Virus record (IMG/VR): IMGVR_UViG_3300047321_000055
Location: 1-41,011 of that record
Length of the DNA: 41,011 nt
Source of the DNA: a virus
Direction: 5' to 3' (one strand)
Below the pieces are notes generated by a model. It was not told where the DNA came from, ran no database searches, and was given only the letters and a program-made list of their open reading frames with translations. The position numbers and the translations under genes are program-made. Positions 5,471-14,072 of this stretch are shown here, piece after piece (position 1 is the first letter of the stretch; each line of letters begins with the position of its first letter).

Positions 5471-7073
5471 CGGTAAGTGCTTGGTGGTCACGCTCGCATG
5501 GATCGAGTCTCATGCTGTCATCCCGGACGGGTTTCGGCAAGGTGAGCCGTTCGAGTTGCTTGCCTGGCAGCTCAAGGTAGCAAGCAACATGTACACGGTG
5601 CGTGACACGGCTGAGGTCGGTCAGAAGTCGTCTGCGTTCGTCTACAGGCGCGCTCAGGTGATCATGCCTCAGAAGAGCGGCAAGGGCCCGTTTGCGGCTG
5701 CTGTCGTGCTTGCTGAGGCTGCTGGACCAACGGTGTTCGCCGGCTTCGCTGAGGGTGGCGAGCGGTACCGCTGCAAGGATCACGGTTGCCCCTGCGGCTG
5801 GGTGTACGAGTACGCCGAAGGCGAGCCCATGGCGGTTCCCCAGCCCACCCCGCTGATTCAGCTACTGGCCACGTCCGAGGATCAGGTTGCCAACGTCTAC
5901 AGGCCGCTGGTCGCCATGGTCAAGCACGGGTCGCTAGGCGCTGTCATGAGCGTCCGCGAAGGCTTCATGCGGGTGGGCGACGAAGGGCGCATTGACGTCG
6001 TGACTTCGTCGGCACAGTCGCGCCTGGGTAACCCAATCACGTTCGCCATTCAGGATGAGACAGGCACGTACACAGCGACGAACAAGATGATCAAAGTGGC
6101 TGAGACGATGCGTCGTGGTCTCGCCGGCATGTCCGGGCGCAGCATGGAGACGACGAACGCGTATGACCCGTCGGAGTACAGCACCGCGCAGCGCACGCAC
6201 GAGGGTAAGGCCGAGGACGTTTACCGGTACTTCCCGCAGGCGCCTGCCACGCTGAGCTACCGCAACAAGGTTGAGCGGCGACGCATCCATAAGGCTGTCT
6301 ATGTCGACTGCCCGCATATCGACCTTGACGCCATTGAGGCTGAGGCCGCTGAGCTACTTGAGTCGGACCCTGGGCAGGCTGAGCGGTTCTTCGGTAACCG
6401 CATCATGGCTGGTCACGGTTCGTGGATTGAGGCAGCGCACTGGATATCGCGCGAGAGTGACCGCGAGAAGCCGGCGCCATCGGCGTACAAGCTGATGAAG
6501 GTTCCGATTGTCCTGGGCTTTGACGGCTCCGACAGCGACGACTGGACGGGTATCCGTGCTGAGACGTTGGAGGGCTTTCAGTTCACGCCCACGTACGGGC
6601 CTAGCACGCGCCCGACGGTGTGGGACCCGGCTGAGTGGGGCGGGCAGGTTCCGCGCCTAGAAGTCGACGCAGCGGTTAGCGAACTGTTCGCGAAGTACGA
6701 CGTGAAACTCATGTACTGCGACCCGCCGTATTGGGAGACGGAAGTCGACCAGTGGGCTGACCGGTACGGAGACAGGCGCGTTGTTCGCTGGCACACTCGC
6801 CGGCCAATGCAGATGCACGCTGCCGCTGAGCGGATCAAGACCGACGTCATTAAGAAGGATTCGAATTTCACGCACGACGGTTGTCCGATTACGGAACGCC
6901 ACGTGTTTAACGCGCGTATGGCCGCGCGTCCATCTGATCGCTACGTACTGGCCAAGCCGGAGCACAAGCGAAAGATTGACTTGGCTGTTGTCAGCGTGCT
7001 CACGCATGAAGCTGCGTGTGACGCGATTGCCGCCGGCCTGTTGAAGCGCAAGCCCTTGTACATGTCTGCCTAG
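5463..7073 (+). CDS. terL: Terminase large subunit (536 aa)
   Basis: This is the ATP-driven packaging motor and nuclease. The ATPase domain shows a Walker A-like PQKSGKGP (residues 69-76) and a Walker B TFAIQDE (183-189). The C-terminal nuclease domain starts with a VLGFDGSDSDD acidic cluster (340-350). Between the Walker motifs is a compact Cys/His cluster CKDHGCPCGW (104-113) that looks like a small zinc-binding insertion. The GTG start overlaps the small subunit gene, so the two are probably translated together. Length is normal. Confidence 0.93.
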   Translation: MTDGKCLVVTLAWIESHAVIPDGFRQGEPFELLAWQLKVASNMYTVRDTAEVGQKSSAFVYRRAQVIMPQKSGKGPFAAAVVLAEAAGPTVFAGFAEGGERYRCKDHGCPCGWVYEYAEGEPMAVPQPTPLIQLLATSEDQVANVYRPLVAMVKHGSLGAVMSVREGFMRVGDEGRIDVVTSSAQSRLGNPITFAIQDETGTYTATNKMIKVAETMRRGLAGMSGRSMETTNAYDPSEYSTAQRTHEGKAEDVYRYFPQAPATLSYRNKVERRRIHKAVYVDCPHIDLDAIEAEAAELLESDPGQAERFFGNRIMAGHGSWIEAAHWISRESDREKPAPSAYKLMKVPIVLGFDGSDSDDWTGIRAETLEGFQFTPTYGPSTRPTVWDPAEWGGQVPRLEVDAAVSELFAKYDVKLMYCDPPYWETEVDQWADRYGDRRVVRWHTRRPMQMHAAAERIKTDVIKKDSNFTHDGCPITERHVFNARMAARPSDRYVLAKPEHKRKIDLAVVSVLTHEAACDAIAAGLLKRKPLYMSA

Positions 7074-7084
7074 AAAGGAGCGCG

Positions 7085-8566
7085 GTGGCTACATACGGTG
7101 AAGCACTATCGCTCGTTCAGCTACTTGAGAACGAGCTACTAAACCGACGTCCGCGTATCCAGCGGCATTCGGCGTATTACCAGGGTGAGCAGAAGCTAGC
7201 GTTTGCGTCTGATCAGTTCCGCAAGTTCCACGGTGACCGGTACCGCGATTTTGCGGACAACTGGGTACAGGTGACGTCCGACAGTCCGGTTGAGCGACTG
7301 ACCGTGAACGGCGTTCTGCCCGCCGGCATGACTGAGGCTGATAAGGAGTCGTGGCGTGTCTGGCAGATGAACGCGCTTGACGCTGACTCGCAGCTTGGGT
7401 TCCTCGGCGCTGTCAACAGTGGGCGCAGCTTCGTGCTGGTCTGGGGCAACCCGGATGATCCGGAGACGCCTGAGGTGACGTTCGAGGATGCCTCACAGTG
7501 CATTGTCGCGTACGTGCCTGGTTCTCGCCGGAAGCGTCGTGCCGCGCTGAAGCGTTGGGATGACGGGCCGCGAAGTTTCGCCACGCTGTACCTTGCGGAC
7601 CAAGTGTGGAAGTTCGAGCGGCCACTACTGGGTGCTAGCACCAAGACACCGCAGATGCAAAGCGTTGACGATGAGCTAGAGCGGTGGCTCCCGCGCGACA
7701 TGGGTGACGAGCCGAACCCTCAGCCGAACCCAATGGGGGTAGTTCCGATTGTGGAACTCCCTAACCGGCCGATGCTGGCAGGTGAGCCCGTGAGTGATAT
7801 CGCGGGTGTGATCGCCATGCAGGATGCGGTAAACCTCCTGTGGGCGCAGTTGTTCACCGCTGCCGATTACGCGTCGTTCCCTCAGCGCATCGTTCTTGGT
7901 GCCGAGGTGCCGGAAATTCCGATCCTTGACGAGACCGGGCAGATTGTTGGTTCGCGCCCGGTGGATATGGAGCGTTTCGCGGTTGACCGGGTGATGTTCT
8001 TCACGGGTGATGACGTCAAGGTCACTGAGTGGACTGCGGCGAATCTTGAGGCGTACACCAACGTGATGGAAGTGGCCGTTGGTCACATTGCCGCGCAGAC
8101 GCGAACGCCTCAGCATTACCTGATTGGCAAGATGGCGAATCTGTCCGGTGACGCGCTGTTGGCCGCTGAGACTGGTCTAGTCAAGCGGGTTGAGGAAAAG
8201 CAGATTTGGTTTGGTCAGGCGTTGCGCGAGATGTTCCGCCTGATCGCGCTCGCGCAGGGTGACGACAGCAAGGCGAAGGCTATTGCCGGCGGACGTGTTC
8301 TGTGGGCTGACGCCGAATCGCGCAGTCAGGCGCAACAGGCTGACGCGCTGCTGAAGCTGAAACAGATTGGTTTCCCTTTCGAGTTCCTGGCGCTGCGCTT
8401 CGGCATCACGCCGACTGAGCTAGCCGACATTCTGCTGATGCGGGAGAAGGAACTACAGGCTGACCCCATGGGCGCGTTCACGTCGCTGATGGCACGTGAT
8501 CCGGCGCAGGGAGACACCACGAATGGCAGCAAGTTGGCGGGCACAGCGGCACCAACAGCAGCGTGA
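7085..8566 (+). CDS. Portal protein (493 aa)
   Basis: The protein starts GEALSLVQLLENELLNRRPRIQRHSAYYQGEQKLAFAS and resembles SPP1 gp6-type portals common in Gram-positive siphophages. It should form the ring at one capsid vertex for DNA entry and exit. A strong AAAGGAG lies just before the GTG start. The first 20 codons contain four CTA leucine codons (L8, L13, L18, L19), which links the gene to the phage tRNA-Leu(UAG). The 3' end overlaps the start of the MuF-type gene by 44 bases. Confidence 0.9.
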   Translation: MATYGEALSLVQLLENELLNRRPRIQRHSAYYQGEQKLAFASDQFRKFHGDRYRDFADNWVQVTSDSPVERLTVNGVLPAGMTEADKESWRVWQMNALDADSQLGFLGAVNSGRSFVLVWGNPDDPETPEVTFEDASQCIVAYVPGSRRKRRAALKRWDDGPRSFATLYLADQVWKFERPLLGASTKTPQMQSVDDELERWLPRDMGDEPNPQPNPMGVVPIVELPNRPMLAGEPVSDIAGVIAMQDAVNLLWAQLFTAADYASFPQRIVLGAEVPEIPILDETGQIVGSRPVDMERFAVDRVMFFTGDDVKVTEWTAANLEAYTNVMEVAVGHIAAQTRTPQHYLIGKMANLSGDALLAAETGLVKRVEEKQIWFGQALREMFRLIALAQGDDSKAKAIAGGRVLWADAESRSQAQQADALLKLKQIGFPFEFLALRFGITPTELADILLMREKELQADPMGAFTSLMARDPAQGDTTNGSKLAGTAAPTAA

Positions 8567-9431
8567 GGCACTAGCGGACGCTACGGCGCGCGCGGTTCTC
8601 GCTGAGTGGGCGAAGGTCAATCCGGACGATGTGGCGCGCGATTGGGCGCGTTTGCTTCCGAAGGTCACGGCGTATGTGCAGTCTGGTCAGCTTCACGCGG
8701 CCGAAGGCACGCACACGTTTATGCGCGAACTGTTGGGCGCTGACGCTGATTTGAGTCCGCAGATTGTGCCTGAACAGTTCGCGTCACAAACGCCCGACGG
8801 GCGAGACGCTATGGGTTTGCTCGCAAGAGCGGTTCCGAATGCGATTACTGCGCGCCGTAAGGGGTTCAGTCCGCGTGCCGCAATGGCGCGTGCCGCTGGG
8901 TTCCTGGACATGGTTGTGCGCACCGTGGTCGCTGACACTGGCCGGCAGGCTGATCAGGCGGCGATGGTGGCCAACAAGGGTGTGACCGGCTACGTGCGCG
9001 TTGTGGAGCTTCCCGCGTGCTCCCGGTGCATCATCTTGGCCGGCCGCGAGTACGGCGTTTCTAGCGGGTTCCTGCGGCATCCTCGCTGCGATTGCACGAT
9101 GGAGCCTGTCACGCGCAAGCATATGCCGACACCACTTCGGCCGGCCGACCTGTTCGACAGCATGACCCCCGCCCAACGACGCAAGATCTTTGGCGAAGCT
9201 GGGGCTAAGGCGATTCAGGATGGGGCGCGCATCTCCAGCGTGGTCAACGCTCGCAAGAGTATGGATCGCGTCGAGATGTTCGGCAAGACGGTACAGGTGA
9301 CGCATGTCGGCACCGGTAGCAGGAAGAACCCGCGCCCCCCGCGTCTGATGCCGGAAGAGATTTACCGGCTGGCAGGCGACGACCGTAACCACGCTGTTCG
9401 ACTTCTCTTCAAGAACGGCTATCTCCGCTAG
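8523..9431 (+). CDS. MuF-type head morphogenesis protein (302 aa)
   Basis: The position after the portal and the central motif ELPACSRCIILAGREYGVSSGFLRHPRCDCTMEPV (CxxC, then HPRCDC) mark this as a phage Mu F / SPP1 gp7-type minor head protein, present in few copies near the portal. ATG 8523 is chosen because GGGAG lies at the right distance; an upstream in-frame GTG at 8496 would extend deeper into the portal gene. No toxin-like C-terminal extension is seen. Confidence 0.85.
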   Translation: MAASWRAQRHQQQREALADATARAVLAEWAKVNPDDVARDWARLLPKVTAYVQSGQLHAAEGTHTFMRELLGADADLSPQIVPEQFASQTPDGRDAMGLLARAVPNAITARRKGFSPRAAMARAAGFLDMVVRTVVADTGRQADQAAMVANKGVTGYVRVVELPACSRCIILAGREYGVSSGFLRHPRCDCTMEPVTRKHMPTPLRPADLFDSMTPAQRRKIFGEAGAKAIQDGARISSVVNARKSMDRVEMFGKTVQVTHVGTGSRKNPRPPRLMPEEIYRLAGDDRNHAVRLLFKNGYLR

Positions 9432-9453
9432 CGCGCAATGCGCAGCGATTCAT

Positions 9454-9472
9454 CCCACTCACGGTGAGTGGG
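9454..9472. promoter_or_regulatory. Operator palindrome 2
   Basis: CCCACTCAC-G-GTGAGTGGG is a perfect 19-bp palindrome with the ACTCACGGTGAGT core. It sits in the 69-base gap between the MuF-type and scaffold genes, inside the late operon, where no promoter is evident. It may work as a stoperator that blocks elongation in the lysogen. Confidence 0.7.
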
Positions 9473-9500
9473 TTAACCCCCGCAATGGAGGCGCTTCACC

Positions 9501-10136
9501 ATGCCCGAAAACATTGAGACCGAGACCGACGCTACCGCTGAGGGTGTCACCGACGAAACTGCGTCGACTGACACGGCTGACGACACCACTCCGGAGGGTG
9601 CCGACTCCCTAGGCGACGCCGGTAAGCGCGCTCTTGATTCGATGAAGTCGAAGTGGAAGGCGGAGCGTACGCAGCGTCAGGCGCTTGAGCGTCAGATTGC
9701 TGAGGCGACCGCCACCCCTGCGGAGGGTTCTGAGACTCCCGACCTTGACGCGATCAAGCGACAGGCGGCGAGTGAGGCAACGGCGAAGGCTAATGCCCGC
9801 ATCCTGCGTTCGGAGATTAAGGCTGCTGCCGCTGGCAAGTTCGCTGACGTCTCCGACGCGATCCTGAATATCGACCTGACTGCTTTTGAGGTTGACGAAA
9901 ACGGTGACGTTGACGCCGACGAAATTGCAGCGGAGATTCAGGCAGTCCTAACCCGTAAGCCCCACCTTGCTGCCGCAACGGCCAAGCGATTTCAGGGGAC
10001 CGGGGATGGTGGCGCGGCGCGCAAGGCGTCTGGGCCCGTTCAGCTCACCGAGTCTGACCTAGATCGGATGAGCCCTGAGCAGATCAGTAAGGCCAAGCGC
10101 GAGGGTCGCCTAAACAAGATCCTCGGAATCAAGTAA
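9501..10136 (+). CDS. Capsid scaffolding protein (211 aa)
   Basis: The protein is strongly acidic at the N terminus (IETETDATAEGVTDETASTDTADD), helical and coiled-coil-like in the middle (KSKWKAERTQRQALERQIAE), and ends in a short basic tail (QISKAKREGRLNKILGIK). This is the usual profile of a scaffold, whose basic tail binds the coat protein. It lies directly before the coat gene. A GGAGG ribosome site precedes the ATG. No separate capsid protease is seen, so the scaffold may leave the shell intact. Confidence 0.85.
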   Translation: MPENIETETDATAEGVTDETASTDTADDTTPEGADSLGDAGKRALDSMKSKWKAERTQRQALERQIAEATATPAEGSETPDLDAIKRQAASEATAKANARILRSEIKAAAAGKFADVSDAILNIDLTAFEVDENGDVDADEIAAEIQAVLTRKPHLAAATAKRFQGTGDGGAARKASGPVQLTESDLDRMSPEQISKAKREGRLNKILGIK

Positions 10137-10155
10137 CTAGACGCTGGGAGCGTCC

Positions 10156-11031
10156 ATGGCTGTTGACACGTTCATTCCGAAGGTTTGGGCAGCGGAGCTT
10201 TTCGTTGCCCTTCGTGGCGCGCAGGTGTTCGCGCAGGGTGGTCTCATCAACCGAGACTATGAGGGCGAAATTGCTCAGTCCGGTGACACTGTGCACATCG
10301 GCACTCTTGCCCGCCCGACCATCTCCAACTATGTCAAGAACGTCACTGCGATTGACCCGCAGACGCTCGCGACCACTGATCAGACTCTGGTCATTGACCA
10401 GTCCAAGTATTTCGCCTTCGAAGTCGATGACGTTGACGCGCGGCAGGTGAAGGATTCTGGTCAGCTTCTGACCAAGGCTGCTGACGACGCTGCGTTCGGT
10501 CTGGCCGATGGCGCGGACAACTTCCTTGCTGGTCTCATGACCACGGCGGCGGGCAACGTCATCACTGCCGGCGATGCGGCTACCGCTGACGCTGCGTACA
10601 AGATCGTTCTTGCGCTGAAGGTCAAGCTGGACAAGGCGAAGATTCCTTCGCAGGGTCGGTTCCTGGCTATCTCGCCTGAGTTCCACGCGCTGATTCTTCA
10701 GGACAATCGGTTCCTTGACGCGTCGGCGTACGGTTCCAGCGCGCCGATCCTGAACGGTGAGGTTGGGCGGGTGCTGGGCTTCTCGGTTCTGATCAGCCTG
10801 AATCTGCCGGCCGGTACTGCTGGTACTGCTGGTGAGGTTTCGAACTTCGTGGTTGCTGGGCACAGCATGGCGACCACGTTCGCTGAGCAGATCAACAAGG
10901 TTGAGGCTTACCGTCCGCAGAACTCGTTCAGCGACGCGATCAAGGGTCTGTACCTGTACGGCGCCAAGGTGGTCCGTCCGGAGGCCCTAGCGGTCATGGA
11001 CGTTGACGTCACTGCTGGTCTGCCTGTCTAA
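10156..11031 (+). CDS. Major capsid protein (291 aa)
   Basis: The start MAVDTFIPKVWAAELFVALRGAQVFAQGGLINRDYEGEI and later GDTVHIGTLARPTISNY, FAFEVDDVDARQV and GRFLAISPEFHALILQD fit the P22-coat-like branch of the HK97 fold common in actinophages. No cleaved N-terminal delta domain is apparent. The gene follows the scaffold gene by 19 bases and is followed by a GC-rich hairpin, an arrangement often seen where coat message is kept at a high level. Confidence 0.9.
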   Translation: MAVDTFIPKVWAAELFVALRGAQVFAQGGLINRDYEGEIAQSGDTVHIGTLARPTISNYVKNVTAIDPQTLATTDQTLVIDQSKYFAFEVDDVDARQVKDSGQLLTKAADDAAFGLADGADNFLAGLMTTAAGNVITAGDAATADAAYKIVLALKVKLDKAKIPSQGRFLAISPEFHALILQDNRFLDASAYGSSAPILNGEVGRVLGFSVLISLNLPAGTAGTAGEVSNFVVAGHSMATTFAEQINKVEAYRPQNSFSDAIKGLYLYGAKVVRPEALAVMDVDVTAGLPV

Positions 11032-11043
11032 CCGGCCTGAGTT

Positions 11044-11073
11044 GGGGGCCACTCATTGATGTGGGTGGCCCCC
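11044..11073 (+). terminator. Attenuator or stabilising hairpin after coat gene
   Basis: GGGGGCCAC (11044-11052) pairs exactly with GTGGCCCCC (11065-11073), with two more pairs inside. No T run follows, so it probably acts as a partial terminator or 3' mRNA stabiliser. Confidence 0.6.
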
Positions 11074-11110
11074 TCTCGCCCCCAATTCGCTTACCACGTA
11101 GGGAGATCAC

Positions 11111-11275
11111 ATGGCACTCGTTGCCGTAGAGGTTGTCAACAACTCTGATCAGACTGTCCGGCTCAGCATGGACGAAGACAGCGATCAGCTCGCGTACCTG
11201 AAGACGCTCGTCAAGCGTGAGCACCTGGTGAGCGTCAAGGTGCTGCCGGCGCGGAAGCCTGCCGCATCCAAGTAA
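11111..11275 (+). CDS. Small head-region protein (54 aa)
   Basis: MALVAVEVVNNSDQTVRLSMDEDSDQ... is an acidic-to-basic small protein with GGGAG six bases before the ATG. It lies between the coat gene and the first connector gene. Actinophages commonly carry a small protein of this sort here, sometimes head-associated, but no function is established. The start MALVA resembles the start MALIA of the structural gene at 12193, perhaps by chance. Confidence 0.75.
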   Translation: MALVAVEVVNNSDQTVRLSMDEDSDQLAYLKTLVKREHLVSVKVLPARKPAASK

Positions 11276-11287
11276 GGGGGTCGGACG

Positions 11288-11857
11288 ATGGCACTTGCCC
11301 CGTTGGCGTCTGTCGCTGACCTTGAAGCGCGCGGTGTCACTGTCGACCCTTCGGAGGTTGACGCCGTGTCCCTCTATCTGGACGTAGCTTCCACGCTCGT
11401 GCGGGATGCCGCCGGTTCGCCTATCAGCGAGTCGGTGAGCACCGTGAAGCTTGAGGGGCGCGGCGGTCGCCTGTTGCTACCAGGGAGCCCCGTCACGGGC
11501 GTGTCAGCCGTTCTTGAGGATGGGGTGGCAGTCTCGGACTACCGCCTTCTCTCAGGCGCTCTTACGCGCGCGTGTGGCTTCGCGGAGGGGAGCGAGTACG
11601 AGGTGACCTACACGCACGGGCTTCCCGCTGTCCCGGCTGACATTGTCGACATGGTCTGTCGTTTGGCCGGCCAGGAACTAGTTGCGCTTCGCTCCGGTGA
11701 GACGGCTTCCCGCCCGCTGAAGACTGAGCGAATCGGTGACTACTCCGTTGGCTATGACACGGACGTTGACAGCGGCACGATGCTGCTGACTGACTTTCAG
11801 CGCGCTCGTCTGGCCGCTCGTTTCGGCGGTGGCGCTGGGATGGTGCGTGCCCGGTGA
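11288..11857 (+). CDS. Head-tail connector, gp6/gp15-like (189 aa)
   Basis: The start MALAPLASVADLEARGVTVDPSEVDAVSLYLDVASTLVRDAAG is the helical N terminus of connector (adaptor) proteins of the HK97 gp6 / SPP1 gp15 class. These form a ring under the portal. The middle has SPVTGVSAVLEDGVAVSDYRL and YTHGLPAVPADIVDMVCRLAGQELVAL, typical of actinophage versions. The 3' end overlaps the next gene by four bases (GTGA). Confidence 0.85.
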   Translation: MALAPLASVADLEARGVTVDPSEVDAVSLYLDVASTLVRDAAGSPISESVSTVKLEGRGGRLLLPGSPVTGVSAVLEDGVAVSDYRLLSGALTRACGFAEGSEYEVTYTHGLPAVPADIVDMVCRLAGQELVALRSGETASRPLKTERIGDYSVGYDTDVDSGTMLLTDFQRARLAARFGGGAGMVRAR

Positions 11858-12180
11858 TTGCTCGTCTGCTGAACGCCTCAGCTGAGGTATGGCGTGCTAC
11901 GCGCACAAGCGACGGCATGGGGGGCTGGGTCAGCGGGTGGTCGAAGGTTGGTACTGTCCGCGCCCGCTTCTCTCAGCCGTCCGCCACTGAGCGGGTACAG
12001 GGCGCACAGAACGGCGCAGACCTTTCGCATGTCGTCTACCTCCTGCCCACTGCTGATGTGCGGCGAGACGACGAACTACGCATGGGCCCACGGGTGTTCG
12101 AGGTTTTGGCCACGTTCGAGCCGTCGGAGCCCGGCACCTATCTACGCGCTGACTGCAAGCTGCGTCAGCCTGGCCTGTAA
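11854..12180 (+). CDS. Head closure (head-tail joining) protein (108 aa)
   Basis: The GTG start overlaps the stop of the connector gene. The small beta-rich protein (LLNASAEVWRATRTSDGMGGWVSGWSKVGTVRARFSQPSATERVQGAQ) is of the head-tail joining class (SPP1 gp16-like) that plugs the connector after DNA packaging. Gene order and length fit. Confidence 0.8.
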   Translation: MIARLLNASAEVWRATRTSDGMGGWVSGWSKVGTVRARFSQPSATERVQGAQNGADLSHVVYLLPTADVRRDDELRMGPRVFEVLATFEPSEPGTYLRADCKLRQPGL

Positions 12181-12192
12181 AGGAATACGCAC

Positions 12193-12519
12193 ATGGCACT
12201 CATTGCCGCTCAGACTGTTTCGACCGCCGGCCTTGCCCCCACTTTCGCGTCTGCTTCTGCGGGTGGCGATCAGGCGCCGGTTGGCGGTGGCTACTTCCTT
12301 GTTGTCCGCAACGGTGGCGCGTCGCCTGTCACGGTCACTGTGGTCACGCCCGGCACCATCAAGGGGCTTGCTATCGCTGATACGGCGCTAGTCATTGCCG
12401 CTGCTGGTGAGGGCATCGTTCCGCTGGATTCGATCTACCGCAACCCTTCGACCGGTCGCGCTGACATCACGTACAGCGCGGTTACTTCGGTCACCGTGGG
12501 TGTCATTCAGGCGGGCTAA
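12193..12519 (+). CDS. Small structural protein, possible capsid decoration (108 aa)
   Basis: A beta-rich protein of low complexity in Ala, Gly, Val and Thr (YFLVVRNGGASPVTVTVVTPGTIKG) with AAAGGA before the ATG. The composition and all-beta character suggest a virion surface or decoration protein. Its place among the connector genes also allows a role in tail completion. The stop overlaps the next start (TAATG). Confidence 0.6.
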   Translation: MALIAAQTVSTAGLAPTFASASAGGDQAPVGGGYFLVVRNGGASPVTVTVVTPGTIKGLAIADTALVIAAAGEGIVPLDSIYRNPSTGRADITYSAVTSVTVGVIQAG

Positions 12520-12887
12520 TGCCGGCCACTGTTCGCGGGTTCCGGCAGGCGCTTGCCCGGCTTCGGCTGCTGCCCCGCCGCGTGAACGACGCGCGTAACG
12601 AAGCGCTCGACCAGTGGGCCAGTGACCTTGAGAAGACGGCTAAGGACTTGGTGCCGAAGCGGTCAGGCGCGTTGATGCGCTCCATTGAGTCGAAGGTCAA
12701 CCGGTCGAGCGGTAAGGCCTGGGTCCAAATCGCGCAAGGCAAGACACGTGAGTACGCCTATTACGTGGAGAAGGGAACGAGCGCGATGAAGGATCAGCCG
12801 TTTCTAGGTCCGGCCGCGCAAATCCACAGACGTACCGGCGAACGGGCCATGCAGCGTGCGGCGTCCCGACGACTTGGAAGGTGGTAG
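12519..12887 (+). CDS. HK97 gp10-like tail completion protein (122 aa)
   Basis: The sequence RRVNDARNEALDQWASDLEKTAKDLVPKRSGALMRSIESKV...YAYYVEKGTSAMKDQPFLGPA matches the HK97 gp10-like family by its conserved SGxL and VExGTxxxxxxPFLxPA elements. These proteins join the tail to the connector. The start overlaps the preceding stop (TAATG), so translation is coupled. Confidence 0.88.
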   Translation: MPATVRGFRQALARLRLLPRRVNDARNEALDQWASDLEKTAKDLVPKRSGALMRSIESKVNRSSGKAWVQIAQGKTREYAYYVEKGTSAMKDQPFLGPAAQIHRRTGERAMQRAASRRLGRW

Positions 12888-13280
12888 ATGGCTACGGCAT
12901 TGAGGCCGCTTCAAACGGCCATGTATTCCAAGTTGGTTGCTCGTGCCGCGCTGACGGGTCGCGTGTTCGACGAAGTGCCGGAGCCGGCGCCGTTCCCGTA
13001 TGTGTCGTTCGGCTCGTTCGTCGAGTTCCCGGACGATCAGCACGACGCGCAGGGGCTGAACGCGCTCGTCACCATTCACGTGTGGAGTAAGGCTCCCGGC
13101 AACGGCGAAGCCTATGACCTGTTCGCTGAGGTTGACGCCGCCCTTGATCGTATGGCGCTGACGCTGCCCGGTTTCCGTGACGTGTTCATAAAGCACACGC
13201 AGCACCAGGTGGTGACCGACCCCGATCCGGATATTCGGCACATCAATGCGCAGTACCGCATTCACATGACTAAGGAGTAA
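12888..13280 (+). CDS. Tail terminator protein, DUF3168-like (130 aa)
   Basis: LRPLQTAMYSKLVARAALTGRVFDEVPEPAPFPYVSFGSFVEFP and LNALVTIHVWSKAPGNGEAYDLFAEVDAALD match the DUF3168 tail terminator pattern. The protein caps the tail tube once the tape-measure length is reached. Gene order between the gp10-like gene and the tail tube gene agrees. Confidence 0.88.
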   Translation: MATALRPLQTAMYSKLVARAALTGRVFDEVPEPAPFPYVSFGSFVEFPDDQHDAQGLNALVTIHVWSKAPGNGEAYDLFAEVDAALDRMALTLPGFRDVFIKHTQHQVVTDPDPDIRHINAQYRIHMTKE

Positions 13281-13285
13281 ACAAC

Positions 13286-13705
13286 GTGGCTGGACTAGAC
13301 GCGTTCGGCATTGCGCTCAAGCGTGGTGACGGGCTGACGCCGGAGACTTTCGCAACCATTGGCAGCGTGACCAGCGTCAAGGGTCCGGAGATTGAGCGGG
13401 AGACGTACGACGTTACCGCGCATGATTCGGTTGACGGGTGGCGGGAGTTCGTCGGTGGTCTGAAGGATGCCGGCGAGGTTTCGATTGAGATCAACTATGA
13501 CCCGCGCGTGCATGACTCACTGGTCGCAGATTTCGAGGACACGCGCCCGCGCAATTACAAGATGGTGTTTCCCGGAACTCTCGGTTCGTGGGACCTGAAG
13601 CTGATTCAGACCGGTTTCAGTCAGGAAGCGCCGGTGGACGACAAGCTGTCTGCTGAGCTGAAGTTCAAGGTGTCGGGCAAGCCGGCCATTACCGCAGGAG
13701 TGTAA
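13286..13705 (+). CDS. Major tail tube protein (139 aa)
   Basis: The GTG start has AAGGAG upstream. The protein (VAGLDAFGIALKRGDGLTPETFATIGSVTSVKGPEIERETYDVTAHDS...EVSIEINYDP) has the beta-sandwich look and conserved early segment of siphophage tail tube proteins. At 139 residues it is near the short end of the family and carries no extra Ig-like domain. Confidence 0.88.
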   Translation: MAGLDAFGIALKRGDGLTPETFATIGSVTSVKGPEIERETYDVTAHDSVDGWREFVGGLKDAGEVSIEINYDPRVHDSLVADFEDTRPRNYKMVFPGTLGSWDLKLIQTGFSQEAPVDDKLSAELKFKVSGKPAITAGV

Positions 13706-13709
13706 GCAC

Positions 13710-14072
13710 ATGTACCTTTCCGCTGAAGACATTCTCGGCGCTGACGACCTACAGCGTGAGCCCGTTGACGTTCCGGAATGGGGCGGAACGGTACTTGTGC
13801 AGGGTATGAGCGGTACCGACCGGGACAGGTTTGAGGCCGCCATGCTCAACGCCAACATGAGCGGCGTCGACAAGGACAAGGCAATGGATCAGTACCGTGC
13901 CCGCCTTGCTGCCGCGTGCATTGTGGACGAGAACGGCAAGCGGCTGTTTCAGGGTGCGGCGGTGAAGCGTCTTGGTGAGAAGTCTGCGCAGGCGCTAAGC
14001 CGCGTGGTCGATGTTGCTTCGCGTCTCTCTGGGCTCACTGAGTCGGACGTGAAGGAACTGACGGGAAACTGA
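13710..14072 (+). CDS. Tail assembly chaperone, short form (120 aa)
   Basis: The gene follows the tail tube gene and precedes the tape measure, the fixed site of the G/GT chaperone pair. The product (MYLSAEDILGADDLQREPVDVPEWGGTVLVQGMSGTDRDRFEAAML) is typical of actinophage chaperones. It ends right after a GGGAAAC slippery heptamer, so a fraction of ribosomes should slip and make the longer fusion described in the next entry. Confidence 0.88.
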   Translation: MYLSAEDILGADDLQREPVDVPEWGGTVLVQGMSGTDRDRFEAAMLNANMSGVDKDKAMDQYRARLAAACIVDENGKRLFQGAAVKRLGEKSAQALSRVVDVASRLSGLTESDVKELTGN

